A stretch of DNA of 64,000 nucleotides. Source: DATAXI01 sp963756185 (GTDB taxonomy: Bacteria > Verrucomicrobiota > Verrucomicrobiia > Chthoniobacterales > Chthoniobacteraceae). The notes below the pieces were generated by a model, which saw only the letters and a program-made list of their open reading frames with translations, was not told where the DNA came from and made no database searches. Positions 54,085 to 63,281 of this stretch are shown here, one piece after another; within the stretch, counting starts at the first letter, position 1, and every line of letters starts with the position of its first letter. The position numbers and the translations under genes are program-made. Location of the stretch: contig CAVWMS010000004.1 in NCBI GenBank assembly GCA_963756185.1, positions 15,462 through 79,461 of the forward strand. The letters are read 5' to 3'.

Positions 54085-57000
54085 AGACGCTCCTTATTTT
54101 TCTGGTGCTCTGCACGCCGCTGCTGGCCGATACGACGTGGACCAACGGCGGCGGCGATTCCTCATGGTCCGATGCGGCGAACTGGAGCAACGGCGCGCCC
54201 ATCGTCAGCGACACCGGCAGCAACGTGACCATCGCCGTGCAGCCGGCGAACAACCAGATCGGCATCGATACCGGCATTGCCGGCACAGGGGTCGAGTCGC
54301 TGACTTTTTCCGGAAGCCTGACTGCGAATGTGCAGGTGCTTGCCGCCGGCGTCGAGCAGTTGACGCTCTTCACCAATATCACCAACAACAGCGCCGGGCT
54401 GATTACGTTCTCGCTGCCTGTCGCCGCGGATGACCAGGAGGCGAACCTGCTCTATTACGGCACGGGCGGCGGACTTGAATTCGACGGCGGCCTCAGCGTC
54501 GGGCTCTCGCCTGTTTCGGTCAGCGGCTCCGCCCCGGTCACCCTCGGCAACGGCGCTTATACCACGATTGCCATCCAGGATGGCTCGACTTATGGGGCAT
54601 TCGAGGGGCAGGGCGCGGTCAATTATAATGACACCAACCTTCAATTCGAATTCACGACCGCTTCGCCCCCAACCGGGACATCCTGGCAGTTATTCGGCGC
54701 CACCAGCGGCAGCGCCGCTTCGGTTTCGTTGGTGGGCGATAACTTCGACGGCTCGCTGGATGAAATTTCGACAGGATTCTGGTCCGGATACGTGGGTGGC
54801 TACTTTTGGACCTTTGATGAAGCGGCAGGTGTACTTACCTCCGGCACGGCCCCGAGCCTCGCGATCACCACACAAAGCCCGCTCGGGGACGGGACCAATA
54901 ACGTCGCTTACACGGAGAACTTTGCCGCCGCCTACGGCGCCTCGCCGTATCAATGGACAATTACTTCCGGCACCCTGCCGGCGGGCCTGGCATTGAGCAC
55001 CCAGGGATTGCTGAGCGGCACGCCGAGCGGCTCGGGCACTTTTGCATTCACTGTCCAGGCGCAGGATCAGGACAGTAACATCCAAACAAAAGACATTTCG
55101 CTTATCATCGTTCAGCCGCTTGCGATCACCGCCGCTTCGTCCCTGCCCTTTGGCATTGCCGGACATGCTTACTCGCAAACGCTCACCGGCATCGGCGGCT
55201 CGCCGGGTTACACATGGTCTGTCAATTCCGGTTCGCTGCCCGGCGGCATCGATCTGTATGGCTCGGGCCTGTTGAGCGGCACGCCGTCCGCCTCCGGCAC
55301 GTTCAATTTTGTCGCGAAAATCGAGGACGCCAGCGGCGCGGCGGTTACCGGCACATTCTCCCTGGACATCGTCGCGCAACTTGGGATCGCCGGCAGCTCG
55401 ACGCTGAGCACCGGCACACTTGGCCATACTTACTCGATCGCGCTGGCAGCCACCGGCGGAGCGTCGCCTTATGGTTGGTCGGTCATCGGCGGCGCGCTGC
55501 CCGGCGGGCTCGACCTGACTTCCGGCGGATTGGTCACCGGCACGGCGGGCGCCACCGGCACCTTCCAATTCACCGCCCAGGTGGTGGACAGTTCCGGCCA
55601 GCAGCAAAGTCAGCTATACAGCCTGGCCGTGGTCAATCCGTTGGCTGTCGCCGGCGGGGCGCTTACCACCGGCACGCTTGGCGCGCGCTACTCGCAAAGC
55701 CTCTCCGCGACCGGCGGCTCTCCGGCCTACCAGTGGGCATTCGGCTCGGGCTCGGCTCCTTCGGGGCTCGCCCTGGGCAGTAGTGGCGTGTTAAGCGGCA
55801 CTCCTTCGCGAACCGGGGCGTTCAGTTTTGCAGCGAAGGCAACAGATCAATCGAACACGATAGCCACCGGCACTTACTCGATCGCGGTAGTTTCACCTTT
55901 GATGATTACCACCGCGTCACCGATCACCAGCGGCTCGGTGAGTTACAGTTACTCGCAAGCCCTCGGCGCCAGTGGCGGCCAGACGCCGTACACATGGAGC
56001 TTCGCCGGCGGCTCGCTGCCTCCCGGGTTGTCGCTCGGCACTACGGGCACGCTCAGCGGTATGCCGAGCGCGTCGGGCACTTATACTTTCGACGCGCAGG
56101 TCTCGGATAACAGCGGCACGGCGATCGGCAAACAACTTACCGTCGCGATTTCTCCCGTTGTGATGCCGAACGGCACTGTCGGCACTTATGTCGGCCTGAT
56201 CGACCGCGATAACACGGTGAATGACGGGCTCGGCGGGCGGCTCGACCTCACCACGACCTCCGCCGGCAAGGTAACGGGCAAGATCACGCAGGAGGGCCAT
56301 GCCCATTCATTCAAGGGCACAGTCATTTCCGGCGCTCAACCGCAAATCAATGTCACCGTCTCCAATGGCTCATCGCCCAGCCTGTTATTGGCGGTGATAC
56401 TGGACGGCACCGCGGGCCAGTTGACCGGCACGGTCACGACGAATGGCACGTCGGCCGCGGTGACAGGCTGGCGCCAGGTCTGGAACAAGAAGGCCAATCC
56501 CGCCACCGCGCTGGCCGGATATTATACTTTCGCTTTGTCGTTGAGCGACACCGATGACCAGGGCCTTGATTCCATTCCCCAGGGCTACGGGTTCGGAACC
56601 TTTACCGTCGGCGCGAATGGCGCTCTGCGCGTCGTCGGCAAGACGGGGGACGGGCAGGCCATTGCCACCGCGGGATTTACCGGGCCCGCCGGCCAGATTC
56701 CGGTCTATCAATCCCTCTATTCCAACGGCGGATCGTTGATCGGCTGGCTGACGCTCACCACGGGCACGGCCAGCGCGGAAAACGTCGTCACGGGCTCGCT
56801 GACGTGGTCAAAGCCGGATAACTCCTCGCGCGCCTACGCCCCGGGCTTCCCGGTCATCCCGCTCTCCGCCAATGGCGCGTACATGGCAGCGTCATCCGGC
56901 AAGCACATCGTGCTCGGCCTGCCCGATTCCTCGAATTCCGCCTCGCTGCTCTTCGACGATGGCGGCGTTGCCGATGCCTCCATCAACCCGGACATCGACG

Positions 57001-57278
57001 CATTCACATTTACCACCGCAAACAAGGTCGTCCTTCCACAAATCAATCCCGGCAAGGTTACACTGGCAATCAGCCCGGTAACGGGCGCGGTCAGCGGGGG
57101 CTTTACGCTCGTCGACGGCAAACTAACCCGCCATGTCACTTATCAAGGCATCATTGTCCGCTCCCTGGCGGGCGGCGTCGAGGCACCGGGTTATTTCTTG
57201 CTGCCGCAAATTCCAACGGGTGGCCAGACCATTAACACCTCGCCAATCCTTTCCGGGCAGGTCTATATTCAGCAGTGA
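54081..57278 (+). CDS. Secreted putative-Ig repeat protein
   Basis: The GTG at 54081 overlaps the stop of the YHYH gene and starts the signal peptide (KTLLIFLVLCTPLLA), giving 1065 residues. The first 250 residues have an autotransporter-like TTWTNGGGDSSWSDAANWSN. At least five putative-Ig (He_PIG) repeats follow, each with GGSPGYTWSVNSGSLPGGI and LLSGTPSASGTF-type cores. The last 380 residues form an unassigned beta-rich domain (GTYVGLIDRDNTVNDGLGGR). It is likely an extracellular binding or matrix protein, translationally coupled to both neighbours. Confidence 0.84.
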   Translation: MKTLLIFLVLCTPLLADTTWTNGGGDSSWSDAANWSNGAPIVSDTGSNVTIAVQPANNQIGIDTGIAGTGVESLTFSGSLTANVQVLAAGVEQLTLFTNITNNSAGLITFSLPVAADDQEANLLYYGTGGGLEFDGGLSVGLSPVSVSGSAPVTLGNGAYTTIAIQDGSTYGAFEGQGAVNYNDTNLQFEFTTASPPTGTSWQLFGATSGSAASVSLVGDNFDGSLDEISTGFWSGYVGGYFWTFDEAAGVLTSGTAPSLAITTQSPLGDGTNNVAYTENFAAAYGASPYQWTITSGTLPAGLALSTQGLLSGTPSGSGTFAFTVQAQDQDSNIQTKDISLIIVQPLAITAASSLPFGIAGHAYSQTLTGIGGSPGYTWSVNSGSLPGGIDLYGSGLLSGTPSASGTFNFVAKIEDASGAAVTGTFSLDIVAQLGIAGSSTLSTGTLGHTYSIALAATGGASPYGWSVIGGALPGGLDLTSGGLVTGTAGATGTFQFTAQVVDSSGQQQSQLYSLAVVNPLAVAGGALTTGTLGARYSQSLSATGGSPAYQWAFGSGSAPSGLALGSSGVLSGTPSRTGAFSFAAKATDQSNTIATGTYSIAVVSPLMITTASPITSGSVSYSYSQALGASGGQTPYTWSFAGGSLPPGLSLGTTGTLSGMPSASGTYTFDAQVSDNSGTAIGKQLTVAISPVVMPNGTVGTYVGLIDRDNTVNDGLGGRLDLTTTSAGKVTGKITQEGHAHSFKGTVISGAQPQINVTVSNGSSPSLLLAVILDGTAGQLTGTVTTNGTSAAVTGWRQVWNKKANPATALAGYYTFALSLSDTDDQGLDSIPQGYGFGTFTVGANGALRVVGKTGDGQAIATAGFTGPAGQIPVYQSLYSNGGSLIGWLTLTTGTASAENVVTGSLTWSKPDNSSRAYAPGFPVIPLSANGAYMAASSGKHIVLGLPDSSNSASLLFDDGGVADASINPDIDAFTFTTANKVVLPQINPGKVTLAISPVTGAVSGGFTLVDGKLTRHVTYQGIIVRSLAGGVEAPGYFLLPQIPTGGQTINTSPILSGQVYIQQ

Positions 57279-58342
57279 ACCCCGCGCAACCCATCGCCGT
57301 CATGAGACGCTTCGCCCTTCTCGCCGCCTTTTTTTGCTGGCCGCTCGTTGGCGCCTTCGCGCAAACGGCGCCGGTGGGTTATATCGAGTATTCCTTCGCG
57401 GCCACGGGCACGGCGGCCACTTACTATATGAGCGCTCCGCTGCTCAACTCGATCATTTTCTCAGGCACCCTCACGGCCGCCGGCGGCAACACGCTGACCG
57501 TGGGCACGGCAAACTGGACCGTCAATGAATTCACCGAATCGGGAACCGGTGCGCCTTGCTTCGCCTTCCTCACCTCCGGCGCCGAGGCCGGCCGCTTTCT
57601 TCCGATTATTTCAAATACGGCCACGCAGCTCGTCGTCGATGTCACCGACAACTCGACGCAATCGACCCCGCTCAATACCTCTGGCTTTGCCGTCAGCGGC
57701 ACCGAGGGCCTCATCATCAGCACCGGCCTTTCCATCGGCAATTTCTTCGGCAACAGCGCCGGTTCGGCATTTCCGGGGAGCGGGACATCCTTTGCCGCGA
57801 CCGGCGGCGTAGGTCTCTGGAATTCGCAGACGCTCGCCTTTGACCATTACTATTACAACACCACTGTAAGTCATTGGGTAAAGGATGGCGCTTCGACCGC
57901 GGCGGACGCGGGCCCCACGGTTATCCCGCCTTCGGCCACCATTGCCATCTATCTACCCGCGGGTTACGCGGGCGGTGTCTTGGTGAACGCGGGCAGCCCG
58001 GTGACGGTCGCGCCACGCCTCAAGGTTCCTGGCTCGAATGTCGTCCGTTATTTCGGAATGTTCGTCCCCGTCGATATGACCCTCTCGCAAGTCAACCTCG
58101 GGAGCAATTGGGCGGCCGGCAATACCCCCTTCACCGCGGACACGCTTTCCGTCTATAACTCCACTCTCGGCAAATGGAATGCTTACTATGAGACACCGGG
58201 CGGAAACTGGCTTATGTCCGGCAGCACCGCGAGCCAAAACTCGACGGTCATTCCCGCGGGCAGCGCCGTCGCCTTTCTGAAGCGCGCCGCGGTCTCCGGC
58301 AGCAATTCGCTCCTTCCCATCGCGCTGCCTTATCCGCCATAA
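57275..58342 (+). CDS. TIGR02597-like secreted protein
   Basis: The GTG at 57275 overlaps the previous stop (GTGA); an ATG at 57302 (MRRFALLAAFFCWPLVGAFA) is an alternative at the signal peptide. The mature part reads PVGYIEYSFAATGTAATYYM and, at the C-terminus, LSVYNSTLGKWNAYYETPGG and VIPAGSAVAFLKRA. This resembles TIGR02597, a family of unknown function known mainly from Verrucomicrobia. It precedes the MbnP-peroxidase fusion by 10 bases. Confidence 0.7.
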   Translation: MNPAQPIAVMRRFALLAAFFCWPLVGAFAQTAPVGYIEYSFAATGTAATYYMSAPLLNSIIFSGTLTAAGGNTLTVGTANWTVNEFTESGTGAPCFAFLTSGAEAGRFLPIISNTATQLVVDVTDNSTQSTPLNTSGFAVSGTEGLIISTGLSIGNFFGNSAGSAFPGSGTSFAATGGVGLWNSQTLAFDHYYYNTTVSHWVKDGASTAADAGPTVIPPSATIAIYLPAGYAGGVLVNAGSPVTVAPRLKVPGSNVVRYFGMFVPVDMTLSQVNLGSNWAAGNTPFTADTLSVYNSTLGKWNAYYETPGGNWLMSGSTASQNSTVIPAGSAVAFLKRAAVSGSNSLLPIALPYPP

Positions 58343-58352
58343 TCGAGCCGCC

Positions 58353-60083
58353 ATGACCGGCCGGAAATCTCTTTTCTGCCTCAGCCTCTGGGCGGCATCC
58401 GCCCTTGCGGCGCGCGCGACAGTCCTCGACCTCCAGATGCGCCACCTTTTCAGCGGCGCCCCGCTGCTGCTCGATTCGCTCCGTTATCAAAATGCCGCGC
58501 AGGATACGCTCTCTGTCACGCGATTGAGTTATCTTCTCGGCGATTTTGCGCTCAAACGCGAGGACGGCTCGTGGACGGAACTGCCCGGCCAGGTGGTCTG
58601 GATGGATGCCGCGGCGCATCGCCTCGATGCCCCGCTTCGCAATATTCCCGCCGCCCGCTACCAGGCGCTCCGTTTTGACGTCGGCCTGAACCCGGACCAA
58701 AACAACGCCGATCCGTCGACACTGCCGCCCGACAATCCGCTCAACCCAAATGTCAACGGCCTGCGCTGGAGCTGGCAGGGCGGTTATGTGTTCATGGCGT
58801 TCGAAGGGCTCTACCGCGGCTCTTCGCAGGAGTTGAAGGGTTACGCGCTCCACCTTGCCCGCGAGCCGAATCGCACGCGGATCGATCTGCCCATCGCGCT
58901 CGATCTTCGCCACGACGGCACGCTCGTCGTCGACCTCGATCTCGGCGTCCTCCTCGGCTCGCCTCGACCGCTTTCCTTTGAAAAGGATGGCGCGGCCACG
59001 CATTCGCGCGACGGCGATCCGGTCGCCGCGATCCTCGACACCAACCTGCCCGGCGCATTTCGCGCGCGTGCGTTCATCTCCTCGCTGCCGGACATCAGCC
59101 TCCCCTCGCCCATCAAGCCGCTTTATTTGCCGGCCACCTTCACGCCCTTTCACTTCACGATGAGCGGGGCGTTCCCCATCCCGGAGCTGCCGCGCGACAA
59201 CCCGCTCATCGCGGAGCGCGTCACGCTCGGCAGCAAGCTCTTCCACGATCCCATTCTTTCGCGCGACGACACCATCTCCTGCTCCTCATGCCATCAGCCG
59301 GATCATTCCTTTTCCGATCCGCGGCGCTTCAGCGTCGGCGTGGACGGCTTGATCGGCACGCGCCATGCGATGCCGCTCTTCAATCTCGCCTGGAAATCGA
59401 GCTTCTTTTGGGATGGCCGCGCGCCGTCGCTGCGGGAGCAGGTCTGGACGCCCATCCAGCAACGCAACGAGATGGACGATACGCCGCCGGATGTTATTGC
59501 CAAGCTAGGCGCCACGACCACTTACCCGCAGTTATTCACCGCCGCATTCGGTTCACCGGAAATTACCCGGGAGAAGATCGGGCTCGCGCTCGAGAATTTT
59601 TTACTCACCCTTACCTCCTATAACGCGAAGTTCGACCTCGCCATGCGCGGCCGGGCGGCATTTACCCCTGAGGAACGGCGCGGACTCGAGTTATTCATGA
59701 CCGAATACGAGCCGCGCACCGGCCAATACGGCGCCGATTGTTTCCATTGCCACGGCGGCGCGCTGTTCACCGACCATCAGTTCCATAACGACGGTCTTGA
59801 ACTCGCGCCCGGCGACACCGGCCGCTACGCCATCACCCATGACGATGCTGACCGCGGCAAATTCGCCACGCCCAGCCTGCGAAACCTCACGCTCACCGGC
59901 CCCTACATGCACGACGGGCGTTTCACCACGCTCGATCAGGTGGTCGCCCACTACGATCACGGTGTCGTCCGCGGCCCGACCCTCGATCCAAACCTCGCCA
60001 AGCATCCCGACGACGGCCTGAAATTATCCCAGGCCGACCAGCAAGCCCTCGTCGCATTCCTCAAAACACTGAGCCCGGAATAA
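58353..60083 (+). CDS. MbnP-like copper-binding domain fused to MbnH/MauG-type dihaem peroxidase
   Basis: The 576-residue protein has a short signal peptide (to about 22). Residues 23-240 match the MbnP fold: LRYQNAAQDTLSVTRLSYLL, GDFALKREDGSW and RWSWQGGYVFMAFEGLYRG with Trp139/Trp141. Residues 270-576 are a bacterial cytochrome-c-peroxidase/MauG domain with two haem sites, CSSCH (310-314) and CFHCH (463-467), plus GTRHAMPLFNLAWKSSFFWD and SLRNLTLTGPYMHDGRFTTL. In methanobactin systems the separate MbnH oxidises a Trp of MbnP to kynurenine to build a copper site. Here both are one chain. The last gene of the YHYH operon. Confidence 0.85.
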   Translation: MTGRKSLFCLSLWAASALAARATVLDLQMRHLFSGAPLLLDSLRYQNAAQDTLSVTRLSYLLGDFALKREDGSWTELPGQVVWMDAAAHRLDAPLRNIPAARYQALRFDVGLNPDQNNADPSTLPPDNPLNPNVNGLRWSWQGGYVFMAFEGLYRGSSQELKGYALHLAREPNRTRIDLPIALDLRHDGTLVVDLDLGVLLGSPRPLSFEKDGAATHSRDGDPVAAILDTNLPGAFRARAFISSLPDISLPSPIKPLYLPATFTPFHFTMSGAFPIPELPRDNPLIAERVTLGSKLFHDPILSRDDTISCSSCHQPDHSFSDPRRFSVGVDGLIGTRHAMPLFNLAWKSSFFWDGRAPSLREQVWTPIQQRNEMDDTPPDVIAKLGATTTYPQLFTAAFGSPEITREKIGLALENFLLTLTSYNAKFDLAMRGRAAFTPEERRGLELFMTEYEPRTGQYGADCFHCHGGALFTDHQFHNDGLELAPGDTGRYAITHDDADRGKFATPSLRNLTLTGPYMHDGRFTTLDQVVAHYDHGVVRGPTLDPNLAKHPDDGLKLSQADQQALVAFLKTLSPE

Positions 60084-60230
60084 GTATAAGTCAAAGAATC
60101 AGACAACGGATTAACCCGACGAGAGAAATTACCGATTGCTCAGACACAGCTCCGTATTCTCAACCGCCCCCGGCGCGATTTTCTCCCAATCAGCAATCCC
60201 AGATCAGCAATCAGCAATTTTTCTCCCCCC

Positions 60231-61733
60231 TTACTTCCCATACAACCCATAATAATACCAATCCTGCACCTCTCCCAGCAGCGCGCGCTCGCAGCGCCGG
60301 ATGTCGGTTTGCAGCGATGCCGCCGTGGGCGCGGCGGTGATCTGGGCCTTGAATTGATTGAGCAGGCGGATCATCCTCTTGTTATGCACCAGCCGGCGCT
60401 GGATTTCATAGACATAGATCAGCGACACCGCGCTGGTGGCCAGCATCGGCACCAGGGAAAGCAGTTGCGTCGTAACGTTCACGATTAGACTCTTATGAGT
60501 GGTCCAATGACTCAGGAACGGACTGCATAGCAACAGCACCATCATTGCCGCGGTGGCCACCATCGAAGCCCCAAACACCAAGTTCAGCAGCTTTTTCCAT
60601 GGCAGCAGACCCCGGGACTTTGTTGCGTAATATTCGAGCTGACCGTGGGGCCCGTCGATCCTGTCTTCGACGTACTTTTTTACGGCCTCGCCGCCGGGCG
60701 TGGCAGGCGGCTTTTGCCCCAGTGATTGCAGGAAGTAAAGAGACCTGTTGAGATGGGCAAACTCGGCAGGCCCGCTGTCGAACGCCGAGCCCGTCCGTTC
60801 CGGCAAATCCCACGTCGCCAGGATCGACCGGCACATCTCCGCGACATACCGGGTCGTCAGCCAGTTGCTGCGCCGGGTTCGCGCCACGCTCGAGGCTGCG
60901 ACTCCGAAGACAATCACGAACAAAATGAACCTTGAGATATTGAGGATGCCCTGCACGTGCGTGGAAAAGACCGAAGGCCAAAGGACAACGATCGAGCCCG
61001 CGCTGCCCAGGCCGGTTACCGCCAGGTTGAGGAATATCATCACCGCCGCCAGCGTGCGAACCGCCGGGGCGCTGCGCCGGGCGTAGTTGCCCGCGCTGCG
61101 CATCAGCCGCTGCACCGCATCGCGCGGCTCAACCTCCTTGAGTTCCTCTCCATGCGGGTCGAGATACTTCCGCATCGAGTCCGTGATTTTATCTTCAAAT
61201 ATATTGCCGGAAAAATTCTCGGTCTTCACTTCGAACGTTTCCGAGTGAATCCAGACGATGGGTTTACCGAGCTTGCGCGCATATTCGACGATTTGCTCGG
61301 TCCCGCCCACGCCCGCGGCGGCCTGGCCGTTCCATACCACCACCAGGACGTCGCTCAGGTCCACCGTATCGACGCCGCAGGCCAGGTAGCCCTCCTGCCG
61401 CGTCTCCTTCATTTCCCCGACGTGCGACGCCACCGCCGTGCGCTCCAATTCGAGCGCGGCCTCCCAATCCGGCCCATCGAAACCTTTCTTGAATTCCTCC
61501 GCGGGAAAGGGAAGCAGCACTTCATATGGTATCCCTTCCGCGCGGCAGGCGCGCAAAAAGAGCTGATCGCCCCCGATTGCCAGCGAAGCGATACCTACCA
61601 ATTGCGCCGGGGCCTGGCCGTGCAACTTCCGCAATTCGCCGGACAGCGCCGCGAGCACTTTCTCAGGGTCGCTTACGTGGCGGTGGCCCGAAAAGCCCAC
61701 AAACCAAAAGGATGGTACCGCGGAGATGCGCAT
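60231..61733 (-). CDS. SLOG-like nucleotide-sensor domain fused to four TM segments (SLATT-like)
   Basis: The 500-residue protein has an N-terminal Rossmann-like domain (1-165) starting FWFVGFSGHRHVSD and containing GIASLAIGGDQLFLRACRAE, VLVVVWNGQAA and GGTEQIVEYARKLGKPIVWI, the pattern of SLOG/DprA-like nucleotide-binding folds. Two pairs of TM segments follow (about 225-290 and about 385-450), then an amphipathic C-terminus ending EVQDWYYYGLYGK, resembling SLATT (DUF4231-like) effectors. SLOG-SLATT proteins are predicted defence components that sense a nucleotide and perturb membranes. It follows the lipoprotein gene by 7 bases. The defence role is inferred. Confidence 0.72.
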   Translation of the reverse strand: MRISAVPSFWFVGFSGHRHVSDPEKVLAALSGELRKLHGQAPAQLVGIASLAIGGDQLFLRACRAEGIPYEVLLPFPAEEFKKGFDGPDWEAALELERTAVASHVGEMKETRQEGYLACGVDTVDLSDVLVVVWNGQAAAGVGGTEQIVEYARKLGKPIVWIHSETFEVKTENFSGNIFEDKITDSMRKYLDPHGEELKEVEPRDAVQRLMRSAGNYARRSAPAVRTLAAVMIFLNLAVTGLGSAGSIVVLWPSVFSTHVQGILNISRFILFVIVFGVAASSVARTRRSNWLTTRYVAEMCRSILATWDLPERTGSAFDSGPAEFAHLNRSLYFLQSLGQKPPATPGGEAVKKYVEDRIDGPHGQLEYYATKSRGLLPWKKLLNLVFGASMVATAAMMVLLLCSPFLSHWTTHKSLIVNVTTQLLSLVPMLATSAVSLIYVYEIQRRLVHNKRMIRLLNQFKAQITAAPTAASLQTDIRRCERALLGEVQDWYYYGLYGK

Positions 61734-61740
61734 CCGGCCG

Positions 61741-62244
61741 CTACTGCTGCCTGAACTGGATCACCTGGTTTTGGTACTTCGACAAGTCCACGCCAATCTC
61801 CGATTGCAGTTCGACCAGCAGTCTGAACGTATCCCGGTTCCACGTCGACAAGGCCGCCTTGTCCGCCCACTCGTTCGTTTCCGCGTCGTCCCGGTTCGGC
61901 GCCGGGTCGGTGATCTTGTAAGTCCTTCCCGAAAAGTTGAGCGTCACCACCGGCGGAAGCAGTTGATTCCATTCGTACCCCTGCGGAACCACTGACTTAT
62001 CCCATGTCAATTCGAGTACCGGCATCTTTTCATCTTCCAGTATCCCCTTGGGATTGCTCGGCGGATATCTCCGCAGGATGTCGTAGAAGTTATTCTGCTC
62101 CGTCGCCACGGACGCCAGCGCCGTCGACACGGACCGCAGCACGATATAGGCTTCGTCATTCGATTGCGAATCCGCCATCGATGGAACCGCCGTACTGATC
62201 GCAATTCCCTTCTCGAGGAGCCTGATCAGGTTCTGCTCGGACAC
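61741..62244 (-). CDS. C-terminal part of frameshifted lipoprotein
   Basis: The 167-residue frame starts SEQNLIRLLEKGIAISTAVP but is best read as the continuation of the 62156-63163 frame: upstream of the start codon the same frame reads SSFNASVSEQNL. It contains LRRYPPSNPKGILEDEKMPV and ends DLSKYQNQVIQFRQQ. It is therefore the 3' third of one lipoprotein gene, followed after 7 bases by the SLOG/4-TM gene. Confidence 0.75.
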   Translation of the reverse strand: MSEQNLIRLLEKGIAISTAVPSMADSQSNDEAYIVLRSVSTALASVATEQNNFYDILRRYPPSNPKGILEDEKMPVLELTWDKSVVPQGYEWNQLLPPVVTLNFSGRTYKITDPAPNRDDAETNEWADKAALSTWNRDTFRLLVELQSEIGVDLSKYQNQVIQFRQQ

Positions 62245-63163
62245 GCTGGCATTGAACGAACTCTGCCTCGAGTTGCGCCGCGTCCTGCGGCAGGATCGTA
62301 AATACCGCCGTATCCATCTCCTTCCCGATCATCCACGCATTGTCGCTTATCTTGTACCATTTGTAGCCGGCCGCGTTCGCATTCGTCAAATCCTTCGCGT
62401 TCGGATTGCCAAAGGTCTGGTCGCCAAAGTACTCCACTTGCTGCCGGTTGCGGATGATCAGCTTCCCGCTGCGCTGCAGGTTGCGCAATTCCCCGCACAC
62501 GCGCAGGAACAACACATACGATTGCGGGTCGCCGCGCGTCGGCGAATTGGTCAGCACGGATATCTCGCCGTTGGGCAGGCGCATTTCGATCCTGTCCACG
62601 AGCACCCGCAGCAATTGATCGATCGGCCATCCCTGCTGGCAGAAATGCTCGAACACCTCGGGGGAAATCTGCGTGAGAAACTCCTTCGCGATCTGGTCTC
62701 CATTGAGTGGAATGTAAGTAAAGGTCGGATTCGCCTGGATGCTGTTGGTCAGCGTATCCTCGGGATTCAAGGTGCGCGTCACCGTATGGGCGAAGGTCTT
62801 CGCCAGTTCCGGCAGCAGCGCGCTCGAACCCGCGTTGGTGCTGCTGTTCGAGTTTTGCCCGCTTCGCGTGATTGAAACCCCCGCCTGGTTCTCCGCGAGC
62901 ATCTCCCAGTTGCTGTTGATCTGGCCGATGGTCAGGAAATAAGGCGGCAACCCGTTGTTCAGGCGCGCCAGGTTATAGAGCATCTGCTGGTCGGATACCT
63001 GGGCGTAGGATTGCGAGTAACCCTTCACGTCACTGCGAAACGTCGCCGCCGTGCATCCGAAAAGCAGCGTAATTGCGGCGAATAGAAACAGCCTTCCGGT
63101 GGTTCTGCATAAAAGGCCCGGAAGTCGGCTGCGACGCGCGCTGGGTTCTCTGGACACGCTCAC
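62156..63163 (-). CDS. Lipoprotein, N-terminal part, frameshifted near 62255
   Basis: A signal peptide with a lipobox (AAITLLFGCTAATF) precedes YSQSYAQVSDQQMLYNLARL and NNGLPPYFLTIGQINSNWEM. No domain family is recognised with confidence. After AAQLEAEFVQ near 62255 the frame loses protein-like character (QCQRVRAEPDQAPREG), and the continuation is in the frame of 61741-62244. The joined protein would have about 475 residues. It is divergent from the Gly-rich gene at 63282 and upstream of the SLOG protein in the same operon, so it may be an envelope partner of that system. Confidence 0.75.
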   Translation of the reverse strand: MSVSREPSARRSRLPGLLCRTTGRLFLFAAITLLFGCTAATFRSDVKGYSQSYAQVSDQQMLYNLARLNNGLPPYFLTIGQINSNWEMLAENQAGVSITRSGQNSNSSTNAGSSALLPELAKTFAHTVTRTLNPEDTLTNSIQANPTFTYIPLNGDQIAKEFLTQISPEVFEHFCQQGWPIDQLLRVLVDRIEMRLPNGEISVLTNSPTRGDPQSYVLFLRVCGELRNLQRSGKLIIRNRQQVEYFGDQTFGNPNAKDLTNANAAGYKWYKISDNAWMIGKEMDTAVFTILPQDAAQLEAEFVQCQRVRAEPDQAPREGNCDQYGGSIDGGFAIE

Positions 63164-63281
63164 GGCGTGGGATTAAGCGAGACGCCTCGCCGCCCGTCAA
63201 GCCGCATCACTCGGGCCGCGTCGCTTTTTCGAAGAAATCTTGAACTTGTCCCGTTCGCCTTCTATCCTCCGGGACCGATCC

